A stretch of 64,000 bases of DNA from assembly GCA_963776845.1 (NCBI GenBank), contig CAVZOJ010000006.1, positions 62,001 through 126,000 of the forward strand. The letters run 5' to 3'. The notes under the pieces are model-generated. The model worked only from the letters and a program-made list of their open reading frames with translations. It was not told the DNA's origin and made no database searches. Shown in pieces: positions 36,175 through 45,464 of this stretch (the stretch's first letter is position 1; each line of letters starts with the position of its first letter). Origin of the DNA: Roseitranquillus sp963776845 (GTDB lineage Bacteria; Pseudomonadota; Alphaproteobacteria; Rhodobacterales; Rhodobacteraceae). The translations under genes were made by a program, and so were the position numbers.

Positions 36175-36335
36175 CTGCCAGCTCCCGGCGAAGAGACCCG
36201 CGACGGAGATGTCCTCGTCCAGCGCCTCCCAGTGGAGGCCGTAGATGCTGATCTCCACCGCCTCCCGCGCCTCCGCCGTCGCCCGCATCAGCCGCGGAAA
36301 CCACGCGAGCGGCACCCCGAGCCGCCGCCCAACGA
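36175..36335 (-). pseudogene. DUF2442 protein, fragment
   Basis: RRLGVPLAWFPRLMRATAEAREAVEISIYGLHWEALDEDISVAGLFAG matches the C-terminal two thirds of DUF2442 proteins, which often pair with DUF4160 in small two-gene modules. The N-terminus is replaced by the end of the ankyrin gene, and the C-terminus runs into the IS6 fragment. Confidence 0.7.
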
Positions 36336-36344
36336 GCACCTGAT

Positions 36345-37123
36345 GTTCCCCGGCATTGTCTCGAGGTCGTCGAAGTCCATCGCCCGCGGCAGCGCGTTCG
36401 TGCCGCGGGTCTCGGCGCCGTGCTTCAAAAGCAGCCGCAGCCCGTCGTCATGACCGAGTTCGGTGGCATGGTAGAGCGACTCGTTGTCATTGGGTCCGCG
36501 CCGCGGGCGAGCAGCCATTCGGCGAGGGCGAGGTTGCCGGCATGGCCGAGGGCGCCGTAGAGCGCCGAGAGGGTGTGCGGGCTGCGCGGCTCGGCGGGGT
36601 AGCCGTCGTTGACGTCGGCCCCGGCGGCGACGAGGCGCTCGGCGCAGGCAATCTGCGCCTCCGTGCCCGCCCGCTCGTGCCAGCGCGAGAACGCGAGGTG
36701 CAGGATCGGCCGCCGGGGACCGACCGCCCGGGTTGCGGCCGCCGGGTCGGCCGCCAGCACCTGCTCGACCTCATCGCGGTCGAACAGCGCGCAGGCGAGG
36801 CCGAAATCGGCGCGGGCGAGGCCCGGGTCGGCGTCGAGCAGCATCTCCGTCACCCAGTGCTGGCCGTGGAACAGCGCCACCCTGAGGCGATGGGCGCGCG
36901 CGGCATGGGCCATCGCCGCCATGTCGCGGGCGAGCTTGAGGCGCGGCCAGCTTGCGTGGCCCTCCTCGCGCGCGATGACGTGGAGCGCGTCGGCGTGCTT
37001 CAGCGTCTCGTGGCGGCCAAGCGCGGCGGTCGCCCGGGCGTGGGCCTCGGCATTCCCGGCAGCGAACGCCTTCCTCAGCGCCTTGGCGTCCTGGCGCAGG
37101 CGGTCGATCGGTCTCGATGGCAT
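36345..37123 (-). pseudogene. Ankyrin-repeat protein, frameshifted and truncated
   Basis: ATG at 37121-37123: MPSRPIDRLRQDAKALRKAFAAGNAEAHARA, then ankyrin units WVTEMLLDADPGLARADFGLACALFDRDEVEQVLAADPAA, CAERLVAAGADVNDGY and LAEWLLARGADP. Near 36490 the frame changes and continues NDNESLYHATELGHDDGLRLLLKHGAETRGTNALPRAMDFDDLETM before meeting the DUF2442 fragment at about 36345. The C-terminal repeats are missing. Partner unknown. Confidence 0.75.
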
Positions 37124-37604
37124 GGGTCGGTTCTCCCGTCATCGCCCGTGGTCCGCCGATTGGGCGCGGTGAAAACCGAGATGATCGGTTTCCTGACGAG
37201 GTGCTCTGACGGGAGCTTTCCGCGGACCGGGACGCCGCCTCGCGCGTGGCCTCTGCATCTTACCGCATCCACTGCGGTCGACCAAGCGCCGCGGCGTCTC
37301 ACATGGCTTGCAGGACGCTGCTCGCAAAGAAGGCGGTTCGCCATGCTAAGGAACCGCTTCCGGGCGTCGCGGAGATCGGTGCGACGTCCTCGATGCATGC
37401 TCGCGATGCCTCTGTTGACAAAGCTCGCACTCGCCAGCGGTTCCGAAGGGCGGACGGCGGACCGGAACTATCCTTTGCGATGTCGGGCTGAGCCTGTGAG
37501 CGATCATTCGGATCACCACCGCCGTCCCCAGGGGCTGCAGGCGGTGCGGAGACATCCTTGCGCGGCGTCTCTCGCTCGAGAGAAAAGCCCCTGTTCGTGC
37601 GCGT
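37124..37604. other. Spacer without a recognisable gene
   Basis: About 480 bases between the ankyrin gene start and the pirin stop. Only short frames without resemblance to known families. No clear terminator or repeat. Confidence 0.55.
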
Positions 37605-38570
37605 CTACGGATACCGAACAGAACCTTCGGCGCGACGCGGGGTGCCGCTGGTCGTCGGCAGCGGGATGAAGTCGGTCTCGTCGCCGGGGACGGTCTCGAA
37701 GCGTCCGAGACGCCACTCCTCCTTGGCCTGCTCGATCCGCTCCTTGCGTGAGGAGACGAAGTTCCACCAGATCCAGCGTGGGCCGCCCATCGGGGCTCCG
37801 CCAAAAAGCATGACGCGTGCAGGACCGTCCACGGCCCGGGCCCTGTGAGCATCGCCTGGCCTGAGGACGAGGAGCTGGCCGGGCGAAAATCGGTCCGGGC
37901 CGACCTCGATCGTTCCGTCGATCGAATAGAGTGCCCGCTCCTCATGATCGGCATCGATGGGCAGGGTCGCCCCGTCGGCAAGGCGAACATCGGCGTACAA
38001 AGTTTCCGAGGCGGTCCTGAGCGGTGACACGACGCCCCAGGCACGGCCGGCGATCAGCCGCGCGTTGATCCCACCGTCCTCGACCACCGGCAAGTCGTCC
38101 CTCCCGCAATGGATGAAGTCCGGCTCCGACTCCTCCTGATCTTCCGGCAGCGCCACCCAGGTTTGCAGCCCGAAAAGGCGCTGGCCGGACGCGCGTCGTC
38201 CTGGCGCGGTGCGTTCCGAGTGGACGATGCCGCGGCCAGCGCGCATCCAGTTCACCGCGCCGGGTTCGATCGCGACGTCGGTCCCGAGGCTGTCCTTGTG
38301 CACGATCTGGCCCTCGAAGAGGTATGTCAGGGTGGCGAGGTTGATGTGCGGGTGCGGGCGCACGTCTATGCCCTGGTCGGTCAGGAACTCGGCAGGCCCC
38401 ATCTGGTCGAAGAAGATGAACGGTCCCACCATCTGTCGCTTGACCGAGGGCAGAGCGCGGCGGACCTGCATCTCGCCCAGATCGACGGCCCGCGGGACGA
38501 TCAGTGTTTCGACGGCATCGACGCTCGCGGCATCGCCCAACGTCGGATCGGGGCACGGCGACCAGGACAT
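37605..38570 (-). CDS. Pirin family protein
   Basis: 321 residues, bicupin. Metal-binding motif RPHPHINLATLTYLFEGQIVHKDSLG gives the usual His pair and, further on, GRGIVHSERT the His and Glu. C-terminal cupin LYSIDGTIEVGPDRFSPGQLLVLRPGD and MLFGGAPMGGPRWIWWNFVSS. Some pirins have quercetinase-like activity; others act as redox sensors; the role here is open. Stands alone. Confidence 0.9.
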   Translation of the reverse strand: MSWSPCPDPTLGDAASVDAVETLIVPRAVDLGEMQVRRALPSVKRQMVGPFIFFDQMGPAEFLTDQGIDVRPHPHINLATLTYLFEGQIVHKDSLGTDVAIEPGAVNWMRAGRGIVHSERTAPGRRASGQRLFGLQTWVALPEDQEESEPDFIHCGRDDLPVVEDGGINARLIAGRAWGVVSPLRTASETLYADVRLADGATLPIDADHEERALYSIDGTIEVGPDRFSPGQLLVLRPGDAHRARAVDGPARVMLFGGAPMGGPRWIWWNFVSSRKERIEQAKEEWRLGRFETVPGDETDFIPLPTTSGTPRRAEGSVRYP

Positions 38571-38703
38571 GGCAGCTCTCCAGATTCAGGGGCGGGGTGG
38601 CCTTGGCGTAGCCTTCCGACCCTGCGACGGGTCGGGCAAGCCCTTCAAGTTAGCGCTTGGACGGGCGGTGAGGCACTCCCTGCCGGTGCAGGTGGCGGCA
38701 GCG

Positions 38704-39000
38704 TCAGCGCGAGAGGACGTCATGCCAGTCCGGGTGCTTGCGGAACTGCGCCGCGGCGAACGGGCAGAGTGGCAAGATGCGCCGACCGCTCGCCCGCGCA
38801 TCCGCGACCGAGCGCGCGACAAGTGCCTCGCCGATGCCTCGACCTCGGTACGCGTCCGGAACCTCGGTGTGGTCGATGATTATCAGGGTCTCGCCTGCCT
38901 TGGAGAACGTCAGCTCGGCAATCGGAAGGTCGGCACCGCCCCGCAGCCAGTAGCGGCCCTTCGTCTCGCGCTCGTCGAGATGGATCTCCGGCTCGGTCAC
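38704..39000 (-). CDS. Small GNAT-fold acetyltransferase (YidJ/GTNACT type)
   Basis: 98 residues from GTG 39000. DERETKGRYWLRG, LIIIDHTEVPDAYRGRGIGEALVARSVADARASG (acetyl-CoA loop RGRGIG) and ILPLCPFAAAQFRKHPDW match the short N-acetyltransferase family. The start overlaps the FMN reductase stop (GTGA), so it is the third gene of the hydrolase-reductase-acetyltransferase operon. Confidence 0.85.
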   Translation of the reverse strand: MTEPEIHLDERETKGRYWLRGGADLPIAELTFSKAGETLIIIDHTEVPDAYRGRGIGEALVARSVADARASGRRILPLCPFAAAQFRKHPDWHDVLSR

Positions 39001-39578
39001 CCCGGTGCCGATGCGGCGTAGGGGGTGGCGGCGCGCGCGGCCGAGAGTGCCGCGGTCCACCATACAAGGCGGTTCAGCAAGGCCGACATCGCCTGCTCCG
39101 ACATCTCGCCGTCGGCCAGCACGCCCTCCTCGGACATGCGCCGGAACGGCATCGCGAGGCCTACCGTGTCGCGGAGCGTCACGGCGTGGAGCTCGGCGAA
39201 GACCAGGCGCAGCGCCTCGACCGAGCGAAGGCCGCCCGAGACCCCGCCGTAGGAAACGAAGGCGACGGGCTTGGCCTCCCACTCGGCCTTGCCGGCGTCG
39301 ATAAGCGACTTCACCGCTGCCGGGAACGAGTGGTTGTATTCCGCCGTCAGCACGATGAACGCGTCGCACCTGTCGAGCTCGGCCTTGAGGCCGGCGAGGT
39401 CGTCCGGCGCCATGTCGCCATGCCAGAGCGTCACCCGATGGGCGCGGGGATCGATCACCACCGGATCGAAGCGACCGTCGCCGGCGAGCCGGGCCTGCAC
39501 CCACTTCAGGATCTTGTCGGCAAACCGTCCCTCGCGGGCGGAGGACAGGATAAGGCCGACCCTATGTACCTCGCTCAT
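38997..39578 (-). CDS. NADPH-dependent FMN reductase
   Basis: 193 residues. VGLILSSAREGRFADKILKWV at the N-terminus (FMN phosphate loop), VLTAEYNHSFPAAVKSLIDAG (the EYN-x-S motif) and VSYGGVSGGLRSVEALRLV. Reduces flavin with NAD(P)H. The ATG overlaps the hydrolase stop by four bases (ATGA), showing translational coupling. Confidence 0.9.
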   Translation of the reverse strand: MSEVHRVGLILSSAREGRFADKILKWVQARLAGDGRFDPVVIDPRAHRVTLWHGDMAPDDLAGLKAELDRCDAFIVLTAEYNHSFPAAVKSLIDAGKAEWEAKPVAFVSYGGVSGGLRSVEALRLVFAELHAVTLRDTVGLAMPFRRMSEEGVLADGEMSEQAMSALLNRLVWWTAALSAARAATPYAASAPG

Positions 39579-40216
39579 GCGGCCTCGCCGGTCTTTGGAA
39601 GGTTCGCCATGATGTATTCCACCGCCCAGCCGACGCCACCGCCGTGGGCCAGCGTGATCGGATACATCCCCTGATACTCCGCCGCGGTGTTGTCGGGACA
39701 CCATTCGGCCACGGTGGCGAACCAGGTCAACGGAACGGCGCCGGCCTGGATCATCCGTTGACACGCCCGCTCGTGTGCCTCGACGCTGAGCCCGCCGGAT
39801 GCATCCGCGCCGAAGAACACCTCGTAGCCTGCCTGGAGCGCCGAGATTGCGGTCTGCGCCAGGCAGACCTCCGTCCAGAGGCCGGCCATCACCAGCTTGC
39901 GGCGTCCGGTTGCCTCGACCGCGGCGACGAAGGCCGCATCGGACCAGGCGTTGGTGTTGGTGCGATCGATCGGGAGCACCTCCGGCCAAAGCTCGCGCAG
40001 TCCGGCAAACAGCGGATCCCGGAGCGGCCCGCCCTCGCCGTTGATCGTCGAGAGGATCGTGGGCACACCAAGCGACTTTGCCGCCCTGCCGAGGCCCATG
40101 ACGTTGTTGGTCAGATGCTCCGGACTGATCGAGTTGATCGGGAACGCGACCCAAGGCTGATGGTCGATCAGGCAGAGAGCGGAGTTGTCGGTCGTCAGCG
40201 TGTTGATCGTGTGCAT
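39575..40216 (-). CDS. Isochorismatase-family (YcaC-like) hydrolase
   Basis: 213 residues. CLIDHQPWVAFPI carries the catalytic Asp and LWTEVCLAQTAISALQAGYEVFFGADASGG the catalytic Cys. The late WFATVAEWCPD segment is typical of YcaC-like members. Substrate unknown. First gene of a coupled operon with the FMN reductase and acetyltransferase. Confidence 0.9.
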   Translation of the reverse strand: MHTINTLTTDNSALCLIDHQPWVAFPINSISPEHLTNNVMGLGRAAKSLGVPTILSTINGEGGPLRDPLFAGLRELWPEVLPIDRTNTNAWSDAAFVAAVEATGRRKLVMAGLWTEVCLAQTAISALQAGYEVFFGADASGGLSVEAHERACQRMIQAGAVPLTWFATVAEWCPDNTAAEYQGMYPITLAHGGGVGWAVEYIMANLPKTGEAA

Positions 40217-40334
40217 TCGTTACCTTCCCCAATATCGGTTCCGGGCGTCGCGCCCGAAAATGTCTCTCCGTCCAAGTCCGCGATGCCATCCCGCGATTTC
40301 GCGAGCAGGCGGGCGGGCATGGACCGCTTGAAGC

Positions 40335-40817
40335 CTACTCGTCGTCGCCGCCCATCGCGTTCATCATCGCCGGGTCGATCGACGTCACGTGGTGAACGAT
40401 GCGCCATTCGCCATCCACGACGGCGAATTCATCCGTGATGAAAGCCGTGGCGACCAGCGCCGGTGCCACCTCCCGCTCGAAGACGGCGAGGTAGTACGAG
40501 GCAATGACGTTGCCGCCCGCATGCTCGAGCGTCAGATTCGAGATGAAGTGCCGCTTGCCGGTGATGAAGCCCGCCGCCTGGTTCTGGCGCAGGTAATCCA
40601 TGACGGCATCGACGCCAATGACGGGTTCCGAGATGCCGGTTTCGAAAACGGCGTCGTCGGCCCAGACACTCACGTACGCGTCGTATTCCTCGGCATCGAG
40701 ATCCTGGTTCATCTGGGCGAGTATCTGCTCGATCTCGACCCTGGTCGCCGGGTCGGGATCGGCCACCGCCGCCAGCGGGAGGGCGGCCAGCGCCGCCGCG
40801 ATCAGGACCAACCGCAT
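40335..40817 (-). CDS. Exported SnoaL/NTF2-like protein
   Basis: 160 residues from ATG 40817, behind AAGGAG. Signal MRLVLIAAALAALPLAAVA. The mature part QILAQMNQDLDAEEYDAYVSVWADDAVFETG, VDAVMDYLRQNQA, AVFEREVAPALVATAFITDEFAVVDGEWRIVHH is an NTF2-like fold, as in SnoaL_4 proteins. No catalytic role can be assigned. Transcribed toward the isochorismatase gene, 118 bases away. Confidence 0.8.
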   Translation of the reverse strand: MRLVLIAAALAALPLAAVADPDPATRVEIEQILAQMNQDLDAEEYDAYVSVWADDAVFETGISEPVIGVDAVMDYLRQNQAAGFITGKRHFISNLTLEHAGGNVIASYYLAVFEREVAPALVATAFITDEFAVVDGEWRIVHHVTSIDPAMMNAMGGDDE

Positions 40818-40984
40818 GGCGCGCTCCTTCCTAAGGCAACGTCGCGAGCGTGGCGCGCCGGGCGATTGGTGCCTGCGTCGTCTTCGACTGTCCTCATCGC
40901 GAGCCCTCGCCTCGATTTCTTCGCGCTTCAAGGTACGGTACCGATAAAACTGGAAAAGTGGCCGGAAATGGATAGCGTCAATCC

Positions 40985-41125
40985 ATGAATGGATCGGACG
41001 AAGTGAGCCTCGATGACCTCGCCCTCTTCACGCTGGTCGTCGAGGCAGGCGGGTTCGCTGCGGCGGGGCGAGCTCACGGCCGTCCGCAGGCCACGACGAG
41101 ACGCGGCCGGTCAGGTAGAGCCTGA
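40985..41125 (+). pseudogene. LysR-type regulator, N-terminal fragment
   Basis: MNGSDEVSLDDLALFTLVVEAGGFAAAGRAHGRPQATT is the start of a LysR helix-turn-helix; the frame then runs into unrelated residues and stops at 41123-41125. It meets, tail to tail, another LysR fragment on the minus strand. Confidence 0.7.
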
Positions 41126-41513
41126 CCTTCACCTTCGCATGCTGCACCATGAACCGCGTGACGATCCGCCCGAGGAACGCCTGGCCGAGGATCAGCGGTG
41201 CGGTGATGCACAGGGCGCCCGAGGGTTCGTCCGAGAGGTCGCTCAGCGCGTGGCGCGTGGCGCGCGGCCTCGGCGCGGTCGAGCATCGGGCGGGCTTCTG
41301 CGTAGACGCGGCGGCCGGCCTCGGTCGGCGTGACGCGGCGCGTACTCCTGTCGAGCAGGCGCACGCCGAGACGGACCTCGAGCTCGGAAATCCGCCGGCT
41401 GACGGTGGCTTGGGGCGTACCGGTCATGCGCGACGCGGCGGAAAGCCGCCCGCCTCGATCACCCGGACGAGGAGCGCGAGGTCCGCGACGTCGGCATCGA
41501 TCAATCCGCTCAT
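41075..41513 (-). pseudogene. LysR-type regulator, frameshifted N-terminal half
   Basis: ATG at 41511-41513: MSGLIDADVADLALLVRVIEAGGF, a frame change near 41445, then AASRMTGTPQATVSRRISELEVRLGVRLLDRSTRRVTPTEAG and a second change near 41260 before DEPSGALCITAPLILGQ and RFMVQHAKVKVRLYLTGR. The effector domain ends at the junction with the plus-strand LysR fragment at about 41090. It is divergent from the sugar isomerase-like gene at 41600, its likely former target. Confidence 0.7.
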
Positions 41514-41599
41514 GGATAGGTGATATCCGCAACCGCCGGCTAATCAAGGGTGCCTGCGGGCGCCACCTTCCCGAAGCGACGAAACAGGCCGGGGGCTCC

Positions 41600-42511
41600 A
41601 TGCAGAGAAGACCCTTCATCGGCACGACGGTTGCGGCAACCTCGATGGCTGCCGTCCGACGCGGCAGCGCGCAGCAAGAGCCGTCGCGCCGCGTTCTGTG
41701 GGCGGCCAACGTCCGCACAAAATCGCTGGACGAGCGGCTCGCGGCCGCCAACGCCGGCGGCTACGACGCGATGTCGGTGTTCCCGATCGACTACAAGGCC
41801 TGGCGGGCCGAGGGCATGACCGCGGCCGAGATCCGCGCGCGCTGCGCCGATGCCGGTGTTCGCCCCGATATCCTCGACCCGTACGTCCAGTGGACGCCGG
41901 ATTTCGCGATCCCCGCCGGGTACCCGGCCGAGAACGTGGCCTTCATCGATACCGACGAGGACCAGGCCTTCACCATCGCCGAGGCGCTCGGCGCGACGCA
42001 GATGAACGTGGTCGAGGGGCTGGACCAGCCACATGAGCGGACGGCCCTGGTCGATGCGCTCGGCGGACTGGCCGAACGGGCGGCGGCGCGCGGCCTGAGG
42101 CTCGGGCACGAGCCGATGCCGATCTCGTCGATCCCGCGGCTCGCCGACGGCTGGGACCTGGTCCGCACCGTCGACCACGACAGCCTCGGGCTGACATTCG
42201 ACACCTGGCATTTCTGGCGATCTGAGCCCGACCACGATCTGCTTGCCACCATTCCGGCCGGCAAGATCTTCGACGTGCAACTCGTCGACGGCGCGGCCGA
42301 GCCCGTGGGCGACCTGCTGAACGACCTCCTGCACCACCGGCTGCTGCCGGGCGACGGCTCCTTCGACCTGGCGCGGACCGTGGCCGTGCTCAAGGAGATG
42401 GGCGCGTGGGCGTCGGTCGGGCCGGAGCTCTTCTCCGATGCCATGGACGCGCTCGACGCCGAAGAGGTCGGGCGCCTCACCGGCGAGAACCTGACGGCCT
42501 GGTCGGCATGA
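41600..42511 (+). CDS. Sugar phosphate isomerase/epimerase-like TIM-barrel protein with a Tat-like signal
   Basis: 303 residues. N-terminus MQRRPFIGTTVAATSMAAVRRGSAQ has a twin-arginine-like leader. The xylose isomerase-like barrel shows VLWAANVRTKSLDERLAAANAGGYDAMSVFP, EALGATQMNVVEGLDQ, LRLGHEPMPIS, LGLTFDTWHFWRS and KIFDVQLVDGA, with the usual Glu, Asp and His metal ligands. Substrate unknown. Next gene (20 bases on) is an epoxide hydrolase-like enzyme; together they look like an exported catabolic pair. Confidence 0.85.
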   Translation: MQRRPFIGTTVAATSMAAVRRGSAQQEPSRRVLWAANVRTKSLDERLAAANAGGYDAMSVFPIDYKAWRAEGMTAAEIRARCADAGVRPDILDPYVQWTPDFAIPAGYPAENVAFIDTDEDQAFTIAEALGATQMNVVEGLDQPHERTALVDALGGLAERAAARGLRLGHEPMPISSIPRLADGWDLVRTVDHDSLGLTFDTWHFWRSEPDHDLLATIPAGKIFDVQLVDGAAEPVGDLLNDLLHHRLLPGDGSFDLARTVAVLKEMGAWASVGPELFSDAMDALDAEEVGRLTGENLTAWSA

Positions 42512-42531
42512 TCCCGAGACGGAGGACGACA

Positions 42532-43443
42532 ATGCGACATCTCGCGACCGCTATACTGCTGGCCGCGGCCGGCGCGGCCCGAGCCGAGGCGCCGATCCCC
42601 GAGGGGTTCGCCTCGGACCGGATGGAGGGTGCGGAGGTGAACCTGCGCTACGTCCGCGACGGTGGCGCCGGCGAGACTGTCATCCTGCTCCACGGCTGGC
42701 CGCAGACCTGGTCCTCCTGGATCGAGGTCATGCCGCTGCTCGCCGACGAGTTCGACGTGATCGCGGTCGATCTGCGCGGCGTCGGCGGCTCTGATAAGCC
42801 TCAGAATGGCTACGACAAGAAGACGATGGCGGGCGACTTGCTGGCGCTCATGGACGCGCTCGACATCGAGACGGCGAACGTTGTCGGTCACGACATCGGC
42901 GCCATGGTCGCCTTCGCCTTCGCCCAGCAATGGCCCGAGCGCGCCGCAACCGTCACGCTGATCGACGCGCCGATCCCCGGCACGCCGGTCTTCGACCAGA
43001 TCCGCCACGACCCGCGCGCCTGGCACTTCGCCTTCCACAGCGCGCCGGAGGTGCCGGAGACGCTCATCGCCGGACGCGAGGCGTTCTACTACGGCCACTT
43101 CATCCACACCATGGACGCAGGCACGGGCGCGATGGGCGAGACCGAGATCGAGTATTCGGTCGAGGCCTACGGCGACCCCGCGACCACCCGCGCCGGCTTG
43201 GAGTGGTATTGCACCATGCAACGGGACGCGGAGGACAACGCCGCTTTCATGCAGACGACGCTCGAGGTCCCGGTGCTGGCGCTGAACGCCGCGCGTCTCG
43301 CGCCCTTCCCCTACCTGCGGGACTCGATGGAGCCCATCGCAGCGATCGTCGAGGGCCGCGCGATGGACTCGGGCCACTGGATCCCCGAGGCGCTGCCCGA
43401 CGAGCTTGCCGCCGGACTTACCGACTTCATTGCGCGCCACTGA
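42532..43443 (+). CDS. Alpha/beta hydrolase, epoxide hydrolase-like, exported
   Basis: 303 residues. Signal MRHLATAILLAAAGAARAEA. Oxyanion motif LLHGWPQTWSSW; nucleophile elbow VVGHDIGAMVAF with Asp as nucleophile, as in epoxide hydrolases and haloalkane dehalogenases rather than Ser esterases; final His in MDSGHWIPEALP. Ribosome site GGAGG upstream of ATG 42532. Likely in one transcript with the TIM-barrel gene. Confidence 0.9.
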   Translation: MRHLATAILLAAAGAARAEAPIPEGFASDRMEGAEVNLRYVRDGGAGETVILLHGWPQTWSSWIEVMPLLADEFDVIAVDLRGVGGSDKPQNGYDKKTMAGDLLALMDALDIETANVVGHDIGAMVAFAFAQQWPERAATVTLIDAPIPGTPVFDQIRHDPRAWHFAFHSAPEVPETLIAGREAFYYGHFIHTMDAGTGAMGETEIEYSVEAYGDPATTRAGLEWYCTMQRDAEDNAAFMQTTLEVPVLALNAARLAPFPYLRDSMEPIAAIVEGRAMDSGHWIPEALPDELAAGLTDFIARH

Positions 43444-43882
43444 GGGCTCGTGAGGGCGTGGAAATCCTGGCACACGTTTTGCCTCCGCTACCTGACGTCT
43501 TCGGGTCATAAATTCGCGGCGACCATCGAAGGTCTGCTTCCGCAAGCCGCGGCGCAGGCGTCAACCTGAACGGCAACAATGCGCCGTCACCGGCGCCGCC
43601 GCTTGTGTGACCGATCCGACCGCCGCAGTGGCGCAAGTCCGCATCGAGCCCACCTCCATCGATGCCGCACGATGCGTGAATGGCACCTTCTGCTCTGCTG
43701 TGACGGCGTGTTGCGTATATAGATTCGGGCATCCTATCCAAGCTTTCCGACATCTACGAAAGGCGCTGCTTTTTGACGGCTGAGCGCTTCAATCGAACCT
43801 GGACGTGAGCGCTCCGAAGTCGAACGCGACCCCGCGTGACCCCAGCCGTTTCCTGAAATGTTGCGGTGCGAGATCGCGGCGA
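43444..43882. other. Spacer without a recognisable gene
   Basis: About 440 bases between convergent genes (hydrolase on +, Uma2 on -). Frames on both strands look random; no clear hairpin with a T-run. Confidence 0.55.
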
Positions 43883-44437
43883 TCAGCCAAAGAGGCTGGC
43901 GACGTCGAGCGCCAGTCCGGGCGGATCAAGGACAAGCTCGCCTTCTCGAAGAATGCGGGTCGAGATGTCGCCACTTTCGCTTCGGCGATGATGCGTGATG
44001 ATTTGCGTGTCGGCATTCGCGACCAGGTAGTGTCGTACGCTCGGAAGCGTGAAATAGTCGCTGAGCTTCGCTCCGCTATCGGTCGATCGTGACGATCGAG
44101 AAACGACCTCGACGACGATCGTCGGGTCAGGGATCTCGATGGCATCGTCAGGCACCCGCGGCCCGCAGCGGACGAGCGCATCGGGCTCGTATACGGTGGA
44201 GTCGTCGATGCGGACCGTCATTCCGTCCGTGAAGGCTTCGCAGTCGAGGCCGGCCCGCGAGATCGCGGACGCAAGAGCGCTGACGATGCCGAGTTTGGCC
44301 CGGGCATGTCCTGCGCGCTCGGGCGACATGGCGATCACCTCGCCCTGGACGAGTTCGAAGCTGCCCTGAGGCTGTTCGAGCGCCCAGACGATGAAGGTGT
44401 CGGCACTGAAGTTCGACGGAAGAGGCTGCGTCGTCAT
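43883..44437 (-). CDS. Uma2-family (DUF820) endonuclease-like protein
   Basis: 184 residues from ATG 44437 (MTTQPLPSNFSADTFIVWAL). FELVQGEVIAMSPERAGHARAKLGI, YEPDALVRCG and PTIVVEVVSRSSRSTDSGAKLSDYF match the PD-(D/E)xK-like Uma2 fold (Asp in EPDALV, Glu-x-x in VVEVVS). These proteins are common in cyanobacteria and some proteobacteria with unclear function. Confidence 0.9.
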   Translation of the reverse strand: MTTQPLPSNFSADTFIVWALEQPQGSFELVQGEVIAMSPERAGHARAKLGIVSALASAISRAGLDCEAFTDGMTVRIDDSTVYEPDALVRCGPRVPDDAIEIPDPTIVVEVVSRSSRSTDSGAKLSDYFTLPSVRHYLVANADTQIITHHRRSESGDISTRILREGELVLDPPGLALDVASLFG

Positions 44438-44723
44438 GGCGGACCTACGGTGTCTGGGCGTCAAGATAGCACATCCTCTTCGTCTCATGCGAGTTCAGCC
44501 GGCCGCGGACGGTCTGCCGACGCTTCCGCGGATTTCTTCGAGCAGCGCGTACGCAAGATTGGTCCTTTTATCGCCCCACGAAGGTCCAGGAGCAACATTT
44601 ACGGAAGCAGCTTGCGCGTGACCGTGCCTTCTATTTCTTAACTGCGATCAATTCCATTGGACCCGGCTCCACCGATCCTCCTCGGCACACGGCGCGATGC
44701 TCGCGTCCCAATGGAGGCATCCG

Positions 44724-45464
44724 ATGACCTATGCCGACCCCCAGCCGCGCCTGGCAGCGACCTCGTCCCAGCTGCGCACCGGCGTGATGCCGACTGCCGC
44801 GCGCGCTGCAGCGGTCCTGCTGCTCCTGCAGTTCTGCGCGATGTGGGGGGCGTTCTTCGTGCTCGCGCCCTCGATAGACTGGCCTGCCTCGCTGGGCCTG
44901 CCGGCCTCCGAGATGCTGCCCCTCCTCCTCGAGGAGTTCGGCTTCGTGTTCTCGGGCTACGCGCTCTACCTCGCGCATGCGGTCCTTCTCGTGCCGGTCG
45001 CGGTCGCGCTGCACGTTGCGCTGGACCTGCGCGGCGTCGTAGGCGGTACGGCGACGGCGTTCGGCGTGCTGGCGGGGGTCGCCAAGTGCCTTGGTATCGT
45101 GCGCTGGTTGTTCGTGATGCCGGCGCTCGCCGTCGCCTGGGCGGCCCCCGAGGCGACCGACGCGGTGCGTGCCGCAATCTTGGTCACCTTCGACGCGCTG
45201 AACGCGTATGCGGGCGGCGTGGGAGAGCTGATGGGTGTGGGGCTCTTCGCGGGGGTGTGGACGGTCCTGCTGTCCGTCACGCTCCTGCGTCGCGGGAACG
45301 CGATCGTTGGCTGGTCCGGGCTGGTCGCCGCCCTGGGCCTCTTCACGACGCTGCCCTCGGTGCTCGGTCTCGAGAGCCCGATCCTGCTGACGCTGTCGGG
45401 CATCGTCTGGCAGCTCTGGACCGCAGCGCTCGCTGTATCGCTCTGGCGGGAGGCTGCACGATGA
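44724..45464 (+). CDS. DUF4386 membrane protein
   Basis: 246 residues, about six to seven spans: AAAVLLLLQFCAMWGAFFVLA, SGYALYLAHAVLLVPVAVALHVAL, GTATAFGVLAGVAKCLGIVRWLFVMPALAVAWA, GELMGVGLFAGVWTVLLSVTLL and WSGLVAALGLFTTLPSVLG. ATG 44724 behind TGGAGG. Stop overlaps the next ATG (ATGA), so it is coupled to the epimerase gene. Function unknown. Confidence 0.85.
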   Translation: MTYADPQPRLAATSSQLRTGVMPTAARAAAVLLLLQFCAMWGAFFVLAPSIDWPASLGLPASEMLPLLLEEFGFVFSGYALYLAHAVLLVPVAVALHVALDLRGVVGGTATAFGVLAGVAKCLGIVRWLFVMPALAVAWAAPEATDAVRAAILVTFDALNAYAGGVGELMGVGLFAGVWTVLLSVTLLRRGNAIVGWSGLVAALGLFTTLPSVLGLESPILLTLSGIVWQLWTAALAVSLWREAAR

